DNA from: Pseudomonadota bacterium
GTDB taxonomy: Bacteria > Pseudomonadota > Gammaproteobacteria > Burkholderiales > Burkholderiaceae
Assembly: GCA_021778935.1 (NCBI GenBank)
Contig: JAJYBQ010000129.1
Location: 1-7,220 of the forward strand
Length of the DNA: 7,220 nucleotides
Reading direction: 5' to 3'
Each line of letters opens with the position of its first letter. Position 1 is the first letter of the stretch. This document shows, in pieces, positions 1 through 6,771 of this stretch. The position numbers and the translations under genes were made by a program. The notes beneath the pieces were generated by a model that saw only the letters and a list, made by a program, of their open reading frames with translations, was not told the origin of the DNA and did no database searches.

Positions 1-875
<875 letters not shown>

Positions 876-899
876 GCGCGGCGGAAACCCCATCCTTGG

Positions 900-929
900 A
901 AAAACGCGGCCTTCGGGCCGCGTTTTTTT
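900..929 (+). terminator. Rho-independent terminator of groL
   Basis: The GC stem CGCGGCC (905-911) pairs with GGCCGCG (916-922) around a TTCG loop (912-915). A run of five A before the stem (900-904) can pair with part of the seven T after it (923-929), extending the helix to 12 base pairs. The C(UUCG)G tetraloop is an exceptionally stable RNA loop. Because A-tract and T-tract flank the stem, it could also stop transcription arriving on the minus strand. Confidence 0.93.
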
Positions 930-1118
930 GGGGTGCCCGGACGGGCCGCGCCGGCGCCCGGAGATGGGGTGGCGCGCGCGATCCCGCGGTTTTCGCGCGC
1001 GGAAACCCACCGGGAACGATGGTGGGCAAAGCCATGGACTTGTCACAAAACGCTACGGTTTCGCGTACCGTCCGGTTCGGGAAGTTTCGCCAATTTTTCG
1101 GTAGATACGACTTCTGCC

Positions 1119-1132
1119 TTGATCTTCGTCAA
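1119..1132 (+). promoter_or_regulatory. Candidate FNR/ANR-type binding box upstream of the porin
   Basis: The sequence TTGAT-CTTC-GTCAA matches the FNR/ANR/DNR consensus TTGAT-N4-ATCAA at 9 of 10 specified bases. It sits in the AT-rich part of the spacer, 252 bases before the porin start. If the weak promoter at 1172-1200 is used (start near 1207), the box is centred near -81, one of the spacings seen at class I FNR-activated promoters. The match is read directly; control by oxygen or nitrogen oxides is inference. Confidence 0.5.
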
Positions 1133-1171
1133 ATGTAAATCTAAATCGATCGCATTTGTCCTGTTCGTGGC

Positions 1172-1200
1172 GTGTCATTTTTGCAACAAATCCCAAAAAT
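1172..1200 (+). promoter_or_regulatory. Weak candidate sigma70 promoter for the porin gene
   Basis: GTGTCA (1172-1177) matches the -35 consensus at 4 of 6 bases. AAAAAT (1195-1200) matches the -10 consensus at 4 of 6, with a 17-base spacer. It is the best-spaced pair I found in the AT-rich part of the spacer, but it is not strong. It would predict an RNA start near 1207 and a leader of about 178 bases. Confidence 0.25.
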
Positions 1201-1347
1201 AAGGCGGGGTTTTGGTGCGAATTTTCCTCCATTTGGCGACAATTGCGGGGAAGCATTTTGGGCCGCGTGCCGGGTTGTCTGATCAGGCAGGTTTCGGGCG
1301 CGGAAGAGCCAGTTGCTGATGTCGGCCCGTACCGAGTGGGTTGAGAG

Positions 1348-1362
1348 TGGCCGGGCCGGCCA
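1348..1362 (+). repeat. 15-base palindrome just upstream of the porin ribosome-binding site
   Basis: TGGCCGG-G-CCGGCCA is a perfect 7-base inverted repeat around a single G. It ends 6 bases before the TGAGGAG Shine-Dalgarno motif (1369-1375). As RNA it can only fold with a smaller stem (TGGCC/GGCCA, 5-base loop). It may be a DNA operator, a leader hairpin that affects translation or RNA stability, or chance in GC-rich DNA. Confidence 0.4.
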
Positions 1363-1384
1363 ATTTTCTGAGGAGAAAAAACGC

Positions 1385-2629
1385 ATGAAAGCAATGGTGA
1401 AAGTTTCGGTTGCGGCGGTTGCGCTGGCCTTCGGTGCCGCTGCGTACGCCGACGGCGTCACGATGTACGGCAACATCGATATCGGCGTGATGAGCGCGAG
1501 CAAGTCGTGCACGGCGACCAACGCGAATGGTTGCACCGCCGCGGGTTCCGTGGTCGGGCTGCAAGGTTCGCAGATGCAGGCCAACGACTTCGGCCTGAAG
1601 GGCAACGAGAGCCTGGGCAACGGCCTGACCGCCGGTTTCGATCTGGAAGGCGGCTTCAATCTCGCCAACGGCTCGCTGGGGGTTGCCGGCGGGAACAGCA
1701 CGGCCGTTAACCCGGGCGCGGGCGGGGGCAGCCTCGGCTCGTATGCCGGCAGCATCTTCTCGCGTACTGCCGACGTCAGCCTGAGCGGCAACTGGGGTAC
1801 GGTCGCGGCGGGGAATCAAGTGGATCCGGCGCTGATCGCTTCGGCCTCCACCGAGCCGCGTGGCCTGACCTACTCCCTGAGCATGCTGGATGCCTGGGTT
1901 CTGACCTCGGCCTTGAGCAATAGCACCGGTTCGAATTTCGCCAATACCCTGGCCACCGGCAGCGTGTTCGACAACAACTCGGTGAGCTACAGCTACAGCG
2001 CGAACGGCCTCTATGTCGGCGCCCTGTACGGCTTCGGCGGCATCGCGGGTTCGTCCTCCGCAGCGCAGCAGACCTCCATCGGCGCGTCGTACACCTACGA
2101 CAACTTCGCCGTGTCGGGTAGCTTTGCGAAGAACAAGCAGGTCGGCCTGAATGCCGGCTCCGCCGTCGACGGCTCGCAAATCGCCGACTTCGGTCTGGGC
2201 TATACCTACGGCGCGTGGGCGTTCCGTGCGCAGTACGGCGAGTTCAAGGACTACGGCCTTGCGAACGCCGCCGGTACCGGTGGTGCGTTGGCAGACGACT
2301 TCAAGGTCTGGGGCATCGGCGTGGACTACAACACCAATGCCGCCAACAAGCTGAACCTGTCGTTCTACGACGGCAAGAACACCGCCAACGGCATTTCCAA
2401 CAACAACAAGACCCAGGAAATCGCGTTCATGGACAACTACTCGCTGTCCAAGCGCACCACGGTCTACGGCCAGATCGCGTCCCTCAAGCTGGACCAGAAC
2501 TCCGGTCTGATCGGTTCGGCGATGGGCGGCCTGTTCACGCCGGTCGGCGCCGTCGGCGTGTCGTCCGTCAACGGCAGCTCCTCCGAGCGCACGACTTACA
2601 TCGGCGTCGGCATGACCCACTCGTTCTAA
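1385..2629 (+). CDS. Outer-membrane porin, betaproteobacterial general-porin family
   Basis: A 414-residue precursor of a trimeric 16-stranded beta-barrel porin (Gram-negative porin family) that lets small solutes cross the outer membrane. The ATG at 1385 has a good ribosome-binding site (TGAGGAG, 1369-1375) and begins a clear Sec signal peptide: basic start, hydrophobic core, then AAAYA with predicted cleavage after Ala22. The mature protein opens with DGVTMYGNIDIGV, matching the family's usual VTLYG-x-ID-G-V first strand. Next come the expected DFGLKGNESLGNGLTAGFDL turn and a SRTADVSLSGNWGTVAAG segment. The last residue is Phe (GMTHSF), the normal signal for insertion by the BAM complex. 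Gly, Ala, Ser and Asn dominate, as in extracellular loops. Two cysteines, Cys42 and Cys50, lie in the first loop and could form a disulfide. Pore selectivity cannot be read from the sequence. The gene stands alone between two terminators, so it is probably a single transcription unit. Confidence 0.93.
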   Translation: MKAMVKVSVAAVALAFGAAAYADGVTMYGNIDIGVMSASKSCTATNANGCTAAGSVVGLQGSQMQANDFGLKGNESLGNGLTAGFDLEGGFNLANGSLGVAGGNSTAVNPGAGGGSLGSYAGSIFSRTADVSLSGNWGTVAAGNQVDPALIASASTEPRGLTYSLSMLDAWVLTSALSNSTGSNFANTLATGSVFDNNSVSYSYSANGLYVGALYGFGGIAGSSSAAQQTSIGASYTYDNFAVSGSFAKNKQVGLNAGSAVDGSQIADFGLGYTYGAWAFRAQYGEFKDYGLANAAGTGGALADDFKVWGIGVDYNTNAANKLNLSFYDGKNTANGISNNNKTQEIAFMDNYSLSKRTTVYGQIASLKLDQNSGLIGSAMGGLFTPVGAVGVSSVNGSSSERTTYIGVGMTHSF

Positions 2630-2631
2630 AT

Positions 2632-2667
2632 CCGGCCTCGCCGGAAACCCGGGGTCTCGCACCCCGG
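2632..2667 (+). other. Two tandem hairpins directly after the porin stop codon
   Basis: CCGGC/GCCGG (2632-2636 with 2640-2644, 3-base loop) is followed by CCGGGGT/ACCCCGG (2649-2655 with 2661-2667, 5-base loop). Neither has a T-run, so alone they are not terminators. They sit between the stop codon and the terminator at 2669 and may protect the 3' end of an abundant porin mRNA from exonucleases; that role is inference. Confidence 0.6.
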
Positions 2668-2668
2668 T

Positions 2669-2698
2669 CGAAAAGCCCCGCCTCGGCTGGGCTTTTCG
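2669..2698 (+). terminator. Rho-independent terminator of the porin gene
   Basis: A perfect 10-base inverted repeat, CGAAAAGCCC (2669-2678) with GGGCTTTTCG (2689-2698), encloses a 10-base loop. The AAAAGCCC...GGGCTTTT form is typical of proteobacterial terminators, although the T-run is only four long. The A-rich left arm means it could act in both directions. It separates the porin unit from the yqgE-pyr cluster. Confidence 0.85.
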
Positions 2699-2847
2699 CA
2701 TCCGCATTCCCCCGCTCCCGCCGAGTAGGATATGCACTGCGTTCCGGATTCCACGATTTCGCCCATGACGGGGGTCTGGCCCGGTTTCGAATGGCCCCTT
2801 TGTCCTCCCGCATGCCGGCGCTGGGGTTTACGGATAGACTAGACGCC

Positions 2848-3399
2848 ATGAATCTGACGAACCAGTTCCTGATCGCCATGCCCGGCATGGAGGATCCCAA
2901 CTTCGACCACACGGTCATCTACGTGTGCGAGCACAGCGAGCGCGGTGCAATGGGGGTCGTGATCAACCGGCCCACCGATCTCACGCTGGAGCGCCTGTTC
3001 GACAAGATCGACCTGCACCTGGAAATCGCGCCCTGGCGTGACGAACCGGTGCTGTACGGCGGTCCGGTGCAGACCGAGCGCGGCTTCGTGCTGCACGCGC
3101 CGCCGGGCGACTACGATTCGACGCTGGCCGTCGCGGATGGGATCGGCCTCACCACCTCCAAGGATGTGCTCGAAGCGGTAGCCGAAGGCGTCGGCCCGGA
3201 GCGGATGCTCGTGACCCTGGGCTACTCCGGCTGGGGCGCCGGGCAACTGGAAAAGGAACTGGCGAACAACGGCTGGTTGACGGTCGCGGCGGACCCGCAC
3301 GTCATCTTCGACACCCCGCCTCAGGATCGTTTCGATGCCGCGCTCAAACTGCTCGGCGTCGATCCGATGAACCTGGCCGGGCAAGCCGGCCACGCTTGA
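2848..3399 (+). CDS. yqgE: YqgE/AlgH family protein (UPF0301)
   Basis: A 183-residue member of the YqgE/AlgH family, close to the 187 residues of E. coli YqgE. It has the family signature throughout: MNLTNQFLIAMP at the N-terminus, DPNFDHTVIYVCEHSERGAMGVVINRP (residues 16-42), GGPV at 71-74, LGYSGW at 124-129, QLEKEL, and the conserved ending AGHA. The biochemical role of the family is not settled; AlgH has been linked to alginate regulation in Pseudomonas. The start at 2848 fits homologues, which begin with this same MNL motif. Frame-compatible ATGs at 2791 and 2812 would add residues homologues lack. No Shine-Dalgarno motif is visible before 2848. The gene opens the yqgE-ruvX-pyrRBC' order seen in many beta- and gammaproteobacteria. 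Confidence 0.95.
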   Translation: MNLTNQFLIAMPGMEDPNFDHTVIYVCEHSERGAMGVVINRPTDLTLERLFDKIDLHLEIAPWRDEPVLYGGPVQTERGFVLHAPPGDYDSTLAVADGIGLTTSKDVLEAVAEGVGPERMLVTLGYSGWGAGQLEKELANNGWLTVAADPHVIFDTPPQDRFDAALKLLGVDPMNLAGQAGHA

Positions 3400-3440
3400 G
3401 TGCGCGGGAAGCGGGTTTCGCGATGGCCGGACCGGCTGCT

Positions 3441-3481
3441 CCCCCGCTCCCGCGGAGGCGGGAACGGGCGGAGTGAGGGTG
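3441..3481 (+). repeat. Palindromic repeat copy A, between yqgE and ruvX
   Basis: A hairpin plus tail. The arms 3443-3453 and 3458-3468 pair with one C-A mismatch around GGAG, followed by CGGAGTGAGGGTG. Laid against copy D (6821-6862) it shares the CTCCCGC/GCGGG core and the full TGAGGGTG tail, differing mainly in the loop and at a few arm positions. Orientation is the same as copies C and D. It lies wholly between the yqgE stop and ruvX, and it contains the TGA (3474-3476) that closes the upstream frame of ruvX. Confidence 0.8.
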
Positions 3482-3516
3482 CCGGCAGCGCCGCGGCGCC
3501 GCGGGCGGACTGCCGG
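3482..3516 (+). other. Nested GC-rich inverted repeats before ruvX
   Basis: CCGGCAG (3482-3488) pairs perfectly with CTGCCGG (3510-3516). Overlapping the left arm is a perfect 12-base palindrome, GCGCCGCGGCGC (3488-3499). The structure ends 17 bases before the ruvX ATG, so the ruvX leader should be strongly folded in RNA. There is no T-run, so it is not an intrinsic terminator. Confidence 0.5.
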
Positions 3517-3533
3517 TCCGACGGCGCGTGCTG

Positions 3534-3959
3534 ATGGGGGAAGGCGACATCGCGCTCGGTTTCGATTACGGCCTGCGTCGCATCGGTGTCGCGCTCGGCA
3601 ACGGCCTGACGCGCGGCGCCCGGCCGCTGCGGATCCTCGAACGCAATCCGGTTGCGGCGTCCTGGACCGCGATCGCCGGCCTGATCGCCGAATGGCGTCC
3701 GGAAATCCTGGTCGTCGGCATTCCCCGCCATCCCGACGGTACCGCCCATGAGATGACCGAACGCTGCGAGCGTTTCGTCCGCCAGCTCGAAGGCCGCTTC
3801 CGGCTGCCGGTGAAACGGGTCGATGAGCGGTACACTTCCGCCGTGCTGGAGGGGGGCGGACCGCGGGACGACGAAGCCGCGGCGCTGATCCTGCAGCAGT
3901 GGTTTGACGAGCACCCTCACCTCGGCCCTCGCCCGCAAGCGGGAGAGGGGAAAGCATAA
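3534..3959 (+). CDS. ruvX: RuvX/YqgF, RNase H-fold nuclease (Holliday-junction resolvase-like / pre-16S rRNA processing)
   Basis: A 141-residue YqgF family protein with an RNase H/RuvC-like fold. In E. coli the essential homologue is implicated in maturing the 5' end of 16S rRNA; the Holliday-junction role was proposed by homology. Visible motifs are ALGFDYGLRRIGVALG (catalytic Asp11), VVGIPRHPDGT, VDERYTSA (Asp97-Glu98-Arg99) and DDEAAALILQQWFDE (Asp112/Asp113). The segment between DER and the last acidic motif is about 11 residues shorter than in E. coli YqgF as I recall it. The final 15 residues (HPHLGPR onward) are encoded by repeat copy B and lie beyond the family's usual end. The ATG at 3534 is preferred; GTG 3528 in the same frame would add two residues, and neither has a good ribosome-binding site. 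An in-frame stop at 3474 excludes a much longer protein. The stop at 3957 is 4 bases from pyrR. Confidence 0.93.
   Translation: MGEGDIALGFDYGLRRIGVALGNGLTRGARPLRILERNPVAASWTAIAGLIAEWRPEILVVGIPRHPDGTAHEMTERCERFVRQLEGRFRLPVKRVDERYTSAVLEGGGPRDDEAAALILQQWFDEHPHLGPRPQAGEGKA
3912..3950 (-). repeat. Palindromic repeat copy B, inverted, inside the 3' end of ruvX
   Basis: The arms CCCTCGCCCGC (3926-3936) and GCGGGAGAGGG (3939-3949) pair at 10 of 11 positions around AA. The tail lies to the left as CACCCTCACC, the reverse complement of the GGTGAGGGTG tail of copies A and D. The copy is therefore inverted relative to copy A, and the pair brackets ruvX. It encodes the last residues of RuvX, and its right arm leaves a purine-rich GGGAGAGGGG just before pyrR. 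Confidence 0.88.
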
Positions 3960-3963
3960 GAAC

Positions 3964-4497
3964 ATGCTGGATCTCGACGCGGAATCGATCTACTTCGAAC
4001 TCCTGCGCCGCGTGCGCGAGCGCATCGGCGACGTGTCGCTACTGCTCGTCGGGGTGCACACCGGCGGCGTGTGGCTGGCGGAACGCCTGCGCACCGATCT
4101 CGGCGTCGACGCCGAGATCGGCCTGCTCGACGTCTCGTTCTACCGCGACGATTTCCACAGCGCCGGTCTGAGCCACGGTGTGCGGCCTTCGCACATCCCC
4201 TTCGAGGTCAATGGCGCGACGATTCTGCTCGTCGACGATGTGCTCAATACCGGGCGCACGGTGCGCGCGGCGATGAACGAACTCTTCGATTACGGCCGGC
4301 CGGCGCGCATCGAGCTTGCCGTGCTGATCGATCGCGGCGGGCGGGAGCTGCCGATCTCCACGCCGCTCGTCGGCCGCACCCTGGAGGTGCCGGCGGAGGT
4401 GAGCGTGGTGCTGTCGCGCGATGCCGACAGTCGTCTGCACCTGACGCTGGAGCAGCGCGCGTCGGAGGATGTCGCGGCCGCCGGGGAAGGTGCGTAG
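3964..4497 (+). CDS. pyrR: PyrR, pyrimidine operon regulator / uracil phosphoribosyltransferase homologue
   Basis: A 177-residue PyrR, close to the 181 of B. subtilis PyrR. Type I phosphoribosyltransferase fold. The PRPP-binding signature [18 protein letters not shown] is intact ([10 protein letters not shown] at residues 90-99), preceded by [16 protein letters not shown] and SFYRDDF and followed by [12 protein letters not shown], all characteristic of PyrR. In Bacillus the protein binds pyr mRNA and controls attenuation; in pseudomonads it is encoded with pyrB and pyrC' but its mode of control differs, so the RNA-binding function is not assured here. I see no clear Bacillus-type PyrR-binding loop or attenuator before the gene. 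The start is ATG 3964, 4 bases after the ruvX stop. The nearest purine-rich stretch is GGGAGAGGGG (3941-3950), the right arm of repeat B, with long spacing (13 bases). The gene ends at TAG 4495-4497, 4 bases before pyrB. Confidence 0.95.
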   Translation: MLDLDAESIYFELLRRVRERIGDVSLLLVGVHTGGVWLAERLRTDLGVDAEIGLLDVSFYRDDFHSAGLSHGVRPSHIPFEVNGATILLVDDVLNTGRTVRAAMNELFDYGRPARIELAVLIDRGGRELPISTPLVGRTLEVPAEVSVVLSRDADSRLHLTLEQRASEDVAAAGEGA

Positions 4498-4501
4498 TCG
4501 C

Positions 4502-5476
4502 GTGGACCCCATCCTGCGCAATCCGCAGCTCGACGCCGACGGCGATCTGCATCATCTTCTTTCCATCGAAGAACTCCCCCGCGAGATCATCGAGCGCATC
4601 CTCGCCACCGCCGACGGCTTCCTCGGCGTTGGTACGCGCGAGGTGAAGAGCGTGCCGCTGCTGCGCGGCCGCTCGGTGTTCAACCTGTTTTTCGAAAATT
4701 CCACCCGCACGCGCACGACCTTCGAGATCGCCGCCAAGCGGCTGAGTGCGGACGTCTACAACCTCAATATCGCCGCATCGAGCACTTCCAAGGGCGAATC
4801 GCTGCTCGATACCATCGACAATCTCACGGCGATGCAGGCCGACATCTTCGTCGTGCGCCATTCGCAGGGCGGTGCACCCTACCTCATTGCGCGCCATCTG
4901 GCGCCGCACGTGCACGTCGTGAATGCGGGCGACGGGCGCCACGCCCACCCGACCCAGGCGCTGCTCGATCTCTACACGATCCGTCACTACAAAGGGCGGT
5001 TCGAGGACCTCACCGTTGCGATCGTCGGCGACGTGCTCCACTCGCGCGTGGCGCGCTCGGACATCCATGGCCTGCTGGCGATGGGCGTGCGGGAACTGCG
5101 CGTCGTGGGGCCGCTCACCCTGCTGCCGACCGGGCTCGAGGGTCTCGGCGTGCAGGTGCATACCCGGCTCGAGGACGGAATCCGCAACGCCGACGTGATC
5201 ATCACGTTGCGCCTGCAGAACGAGCGCATGCGCGGCGCGTTGCTGCCCAGCGCCCAGGAGTATTTCCGCAACTACGGCCTGACGCCGCTGGCGTTGCGCC
5301 ACGCCAAGCCGGACTGCATCGTCATGCACCCGGGACCGATGAATCGTGGCATCGAGATCGATTCGGCCGTCGCCGACGGACCGCACAGCGTGATCCTGCC
5401 GCAAGTCAGTTTCGGAATCGCGGTGCGGATGGCGGTGCTCTCGATGGTTGCCTCGTCGCAACGAAAATCATCATGA
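4502..5476 (+). CDS. pyrB: Aspartate carbamoyltransferase catalytic chain
   Basis: Catalyses carbamoyl phosphate plus L-aspartate to N-carbamoyl-aspartate, the committed step of pyrimidine synthesis, in the cytoplasm. From GTG 4502 it is 324 residues, normal for the family. The carbamoyl-phosphate site [13 protein letters not shown] is intact (STRTR at 67-71), as are [18 protein letters not shown] (His147-Gln152), [12 protein letters not shown] and HPGPMNRG (276-283). The enzyme is therefore expected to be active. The N-terminal [15 protein letters not shown] matches betaproteobacterial homologues. GTG 4502 follows GGGGAAGG (4483-4490) and lies 4 bases after the pyrR stop. Alternatives are GTG 4490 and ATG 4469, overlapping pyrR. 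No pyrI regulatory-chain gene is present; the next gene, pyrC', is the usual structural partner in this class. The TGA stop overlaps the pyrC' ATG as ATGA, suggesting translational coupling. Confidence 0.97.
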   Translation: MDPILRNPQLDADGDLHHLLSIEELPREIIERILATADGFLGVGTREVKSVPLLRGRSVFNLFFENSTRTRTTFEIAAKRLSADVYNLNIAASSTSKGESLLDTIDNLTAMQADIFVVRHSQGGAPYLIARHLAPHVHVVNAGDGRHAHPTQALLDLYTIRHYKGRFEDLTVAIVGDVLHSRVARSDIHGLLAMGVRELRVVGPLTLLPTGLEGLGVQVHTRLEDGIRNADVIITLRLQNERMRGALLPSAQEYFRNYGLTPLALRHAKPDCIVMHPGPMNRGIEIDSAVADGPHSVILPQVSFGIAVRMAVLSMVASSQRKSS

Positions 5477-6771
5477 CCGCCTCCATCACCATCGAACACG
5501 GCCGCGTCATCGATCCCGCCGGCGGCTTCGACGCCGTCGCCGACGTCCATCTTGCCGATGGCCGGGTCGCCGCCATCGGCTCGGCGCCGCCGGGTTTCAC
5601 GCCGCAGCGGCGGATCGATGCCGCAGGTTGCGTCGTCGTTCCCGGCCTCGTCGATCTCTGCGCCCGCATGCGCGAACCCGGCGCGGAGGGCGCGCTGCGC
5701 GGCGAAATGCGCGCGGCGCTCGCGGGCGGCGTCACCGGGGTGGTGTGTCCGCCCGACACCGATCCGCCGCTCGACGAACCGGGCCTCGTCCGCATGTTAC
5801 GGCAGCGTTCGCGCGAGGCGGCGGGCGCGCGCCTGTACCCGCTGGGCGCGCTCACCGCCGGGCTCGAGGGTGGGACGCTGGCCGAAATGCACACCTTGGC
5901 CGAGGTGGGCTGCGTGGCGTTTGCGCAGACCGGTGCGCTACCCGAGAACCACGGCACCCTGCTGCAGGCGCTGCGGTATGCCCGCACCTTCGATCTGGCG
6001 GTCTGGCTTGCGCCCGTCGACGCCACCCTGCTGGGCGAGGGCGTTGCGGGCGAGGGCGCATTCGCCGCACGCCTGGGCTTGCCGGGTGTCTGCGTCGCCG
6101 CCGAGACGGTCGCCCTGCATACCATCTTCGAATTGCAGCGCATGAGCGGCGCGCGCGTCCATATCTGCCGCCTGTCGTCCGCGCAGGGCGTGGAACTCGT
6201 GCGCGCGGCCAAGCGCGAAGGCCTGCCCGTGAGCGCCGACGTCTCGGTCCATCACGTGCACTGCATCGATCGCGACATCGGCTATTTCGATACGCGCTTC
6301 CGCCTGGATCCGCCGCTGCGCTCGGCCGGGGACCAGGAGGCGATTCGCCTCGGCCTGGCCGACGGCACGATCGATGCGATCTGTTCCGATCATGCGCCGG
6401 TGTCGGTCGACAGCAAGTTGTTGCCGTTCGGCGAAGCCGCCCCCGGCGCCACCGGCCTGGAGACGCTCCTGCCGCTGGTGCTGCGCTGGGCGCATTCGGC
6501 GCAGTTGCCGCTGCGGCGTGCCCTGGCGGCGGTGACCTGCGCCCCGGCGCGCATATTGCGCGAGGACACCGGCGTGCTGGAAGTGGGCCGCAAGGCGGAC
6601 ATCGTGGTGTTCGATCCCGATGCCGAATGGACGGTGGGCGCCGACACCTTGCTGAGCAGCGGCAAGAACTCGCCGTTTTCCGGACAGTCCCTGCGGGGCC
6701 GCGTGCGATACACGGTGGTGGGCGGAGACGTGCGGTTCGAGCGGGGGGAGAATGCCCCCTCTCCCGCCTGA
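5473..6771 (+). CDS. pyrC': PyrC', non-catalytic dihydroorotase-like subunit of the aspartate transcarbamoylase complex
   Basis: A 432-residue amidohydrolase-superfamily protein of dihydroorotase type I shape. Active enzymes carry an HxH metal pair in a PG-[FL]-[IV]-D-x-H-x-H-x-R-xPG motif; here it reads [14 protein letters not shown], so both histidines are replaced (Cys63 and Arg65). The carbamylated-Lys/Asp region reads CVAFAQTG, the HCED-type ligand is WLAPVD, and the second His of the HxxH-x-S motif is Arg (HICRLSS, Arg233). Only the last Asp survives, in CSDHAP (Asp306). The scaffold, including [21 protein letters not shown], is intact. This pattern fits Pseudomonas PyrC', which is inactive but needed to assemble the dodecamer with PyrB. 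The ATG overlaps the pyrB stop by 4 bases. The last five residues (APSPA) and the stop are encoded inside repeat copy C. A catalytic dihydroorotase must lie elsewhere. Confidence 0.93.
   Translation: MTASITIEHGRVIDPAGGFDAVADVHLADGRVAAIGSAPPGFTPQRRIDAAGCVVVPGLVDLCARMREPGAEGALRGEMRAALAGGVTGVVCPPDTDPPLDEPGLVRMLRQRSREAAGARLYPLGALTAGLEGGTLAEMHTLAEVGCVAFAQTGALPENHGTLLQALRYARTFDLAVWLAPVDATLLGEGVAGEGAFAARLGLPGVCVAAETVALHTIFELQRMSGARVHICRLSSAQGVELVRAAKREGLPVSADVSVHHVHCIDRDIGYFDTRFRLDPPLRSAGDQEAIRLGLADGTIDAICSDHAPVSVDSKLLPFGEAAPGATGLETLLPLVLRWAHSAQLPLRRALAAVTCAPARILREDTGVLEVGRKADIVVFDPDAEWTVGADTLLSSGKNSPFSGQSLRGRVRYTVVGGDVRFERGENAPSPA

Larger units (their letters stand above)
930..1384 (+). other. Intergenic spacer and porin leader region
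   Basis: This 455-base stretch has no convincing coding frame. It begins GC-rich (about 930-1020) and becomes clearly more AT-rich between about 1040 and 1260, as expected of a promoter region. It holds a 9-base inverted repeat (973-981 with 993-1001, 11-base loop), an FNR-like box (1119-1132), a weak candidate promoter (1172-1200), an imperfect 14-base palindrome (1276-1289), a 15-base palindrome next to the porin ribosome-binding site (1348-1362) and that site itself (1369-1375). No tRNA or known riboswitch was recognised. The long distance between the AT-rich part and the porin start suggests an untranslated leader of more than 100 bases. Confidence 0.6.

Noticed and set aside
973..1001. 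CG-rich 9-base inverted repeat as a second terminator after groL
   Set aside because: Alternating CGCGCG arms pair easily by chance in GC-rich DNA, and no T-run follows; the terminator at 900-929 is sufficient.
1313..1384. Upstream ATG giving a 438-residue porin
   Set aside because: The extra 24 residues would precede a canonical signal peptide. The ATG at 1385 has a good Shine-Dalgarno sequence and the upstream one has none.
1283..2737. A 484-codon open frame on the minus strand across the whole porin gene
   Set aside because: It mirrors the codon pattern of the porin on the other strand, has low-complexity Arg/Ala/Val/Gly content, no recognisable domain and no ribosome-binding site. The plus-strand porin has a signal peptide and terminal Phe.
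2215..2847. Continuous open frame running from within the porin gene into yqgE (an apparent N-terminal extension)
   Set aside because: It is an out-of-frame reading of the porin plus spacer, crosses a terminator, and YqgE homologues begin at the MNLTNQF motif.
3926..3963. Hairpin before pyrR as a PyrR-responsive attenuator
   Set aside because: It is one copy of a dispersed repeat, lacks a T-run and lacks a recognisable PyrR-binding loop consensus, so there is no specific support.
4244..5461. A 405-codon minus-strand open frame opposite pyrR and pyrB
   Set aside because: GC-rich shadow of genuine genes; the composition is Arg/His/Val-rich and no family motif is visible.
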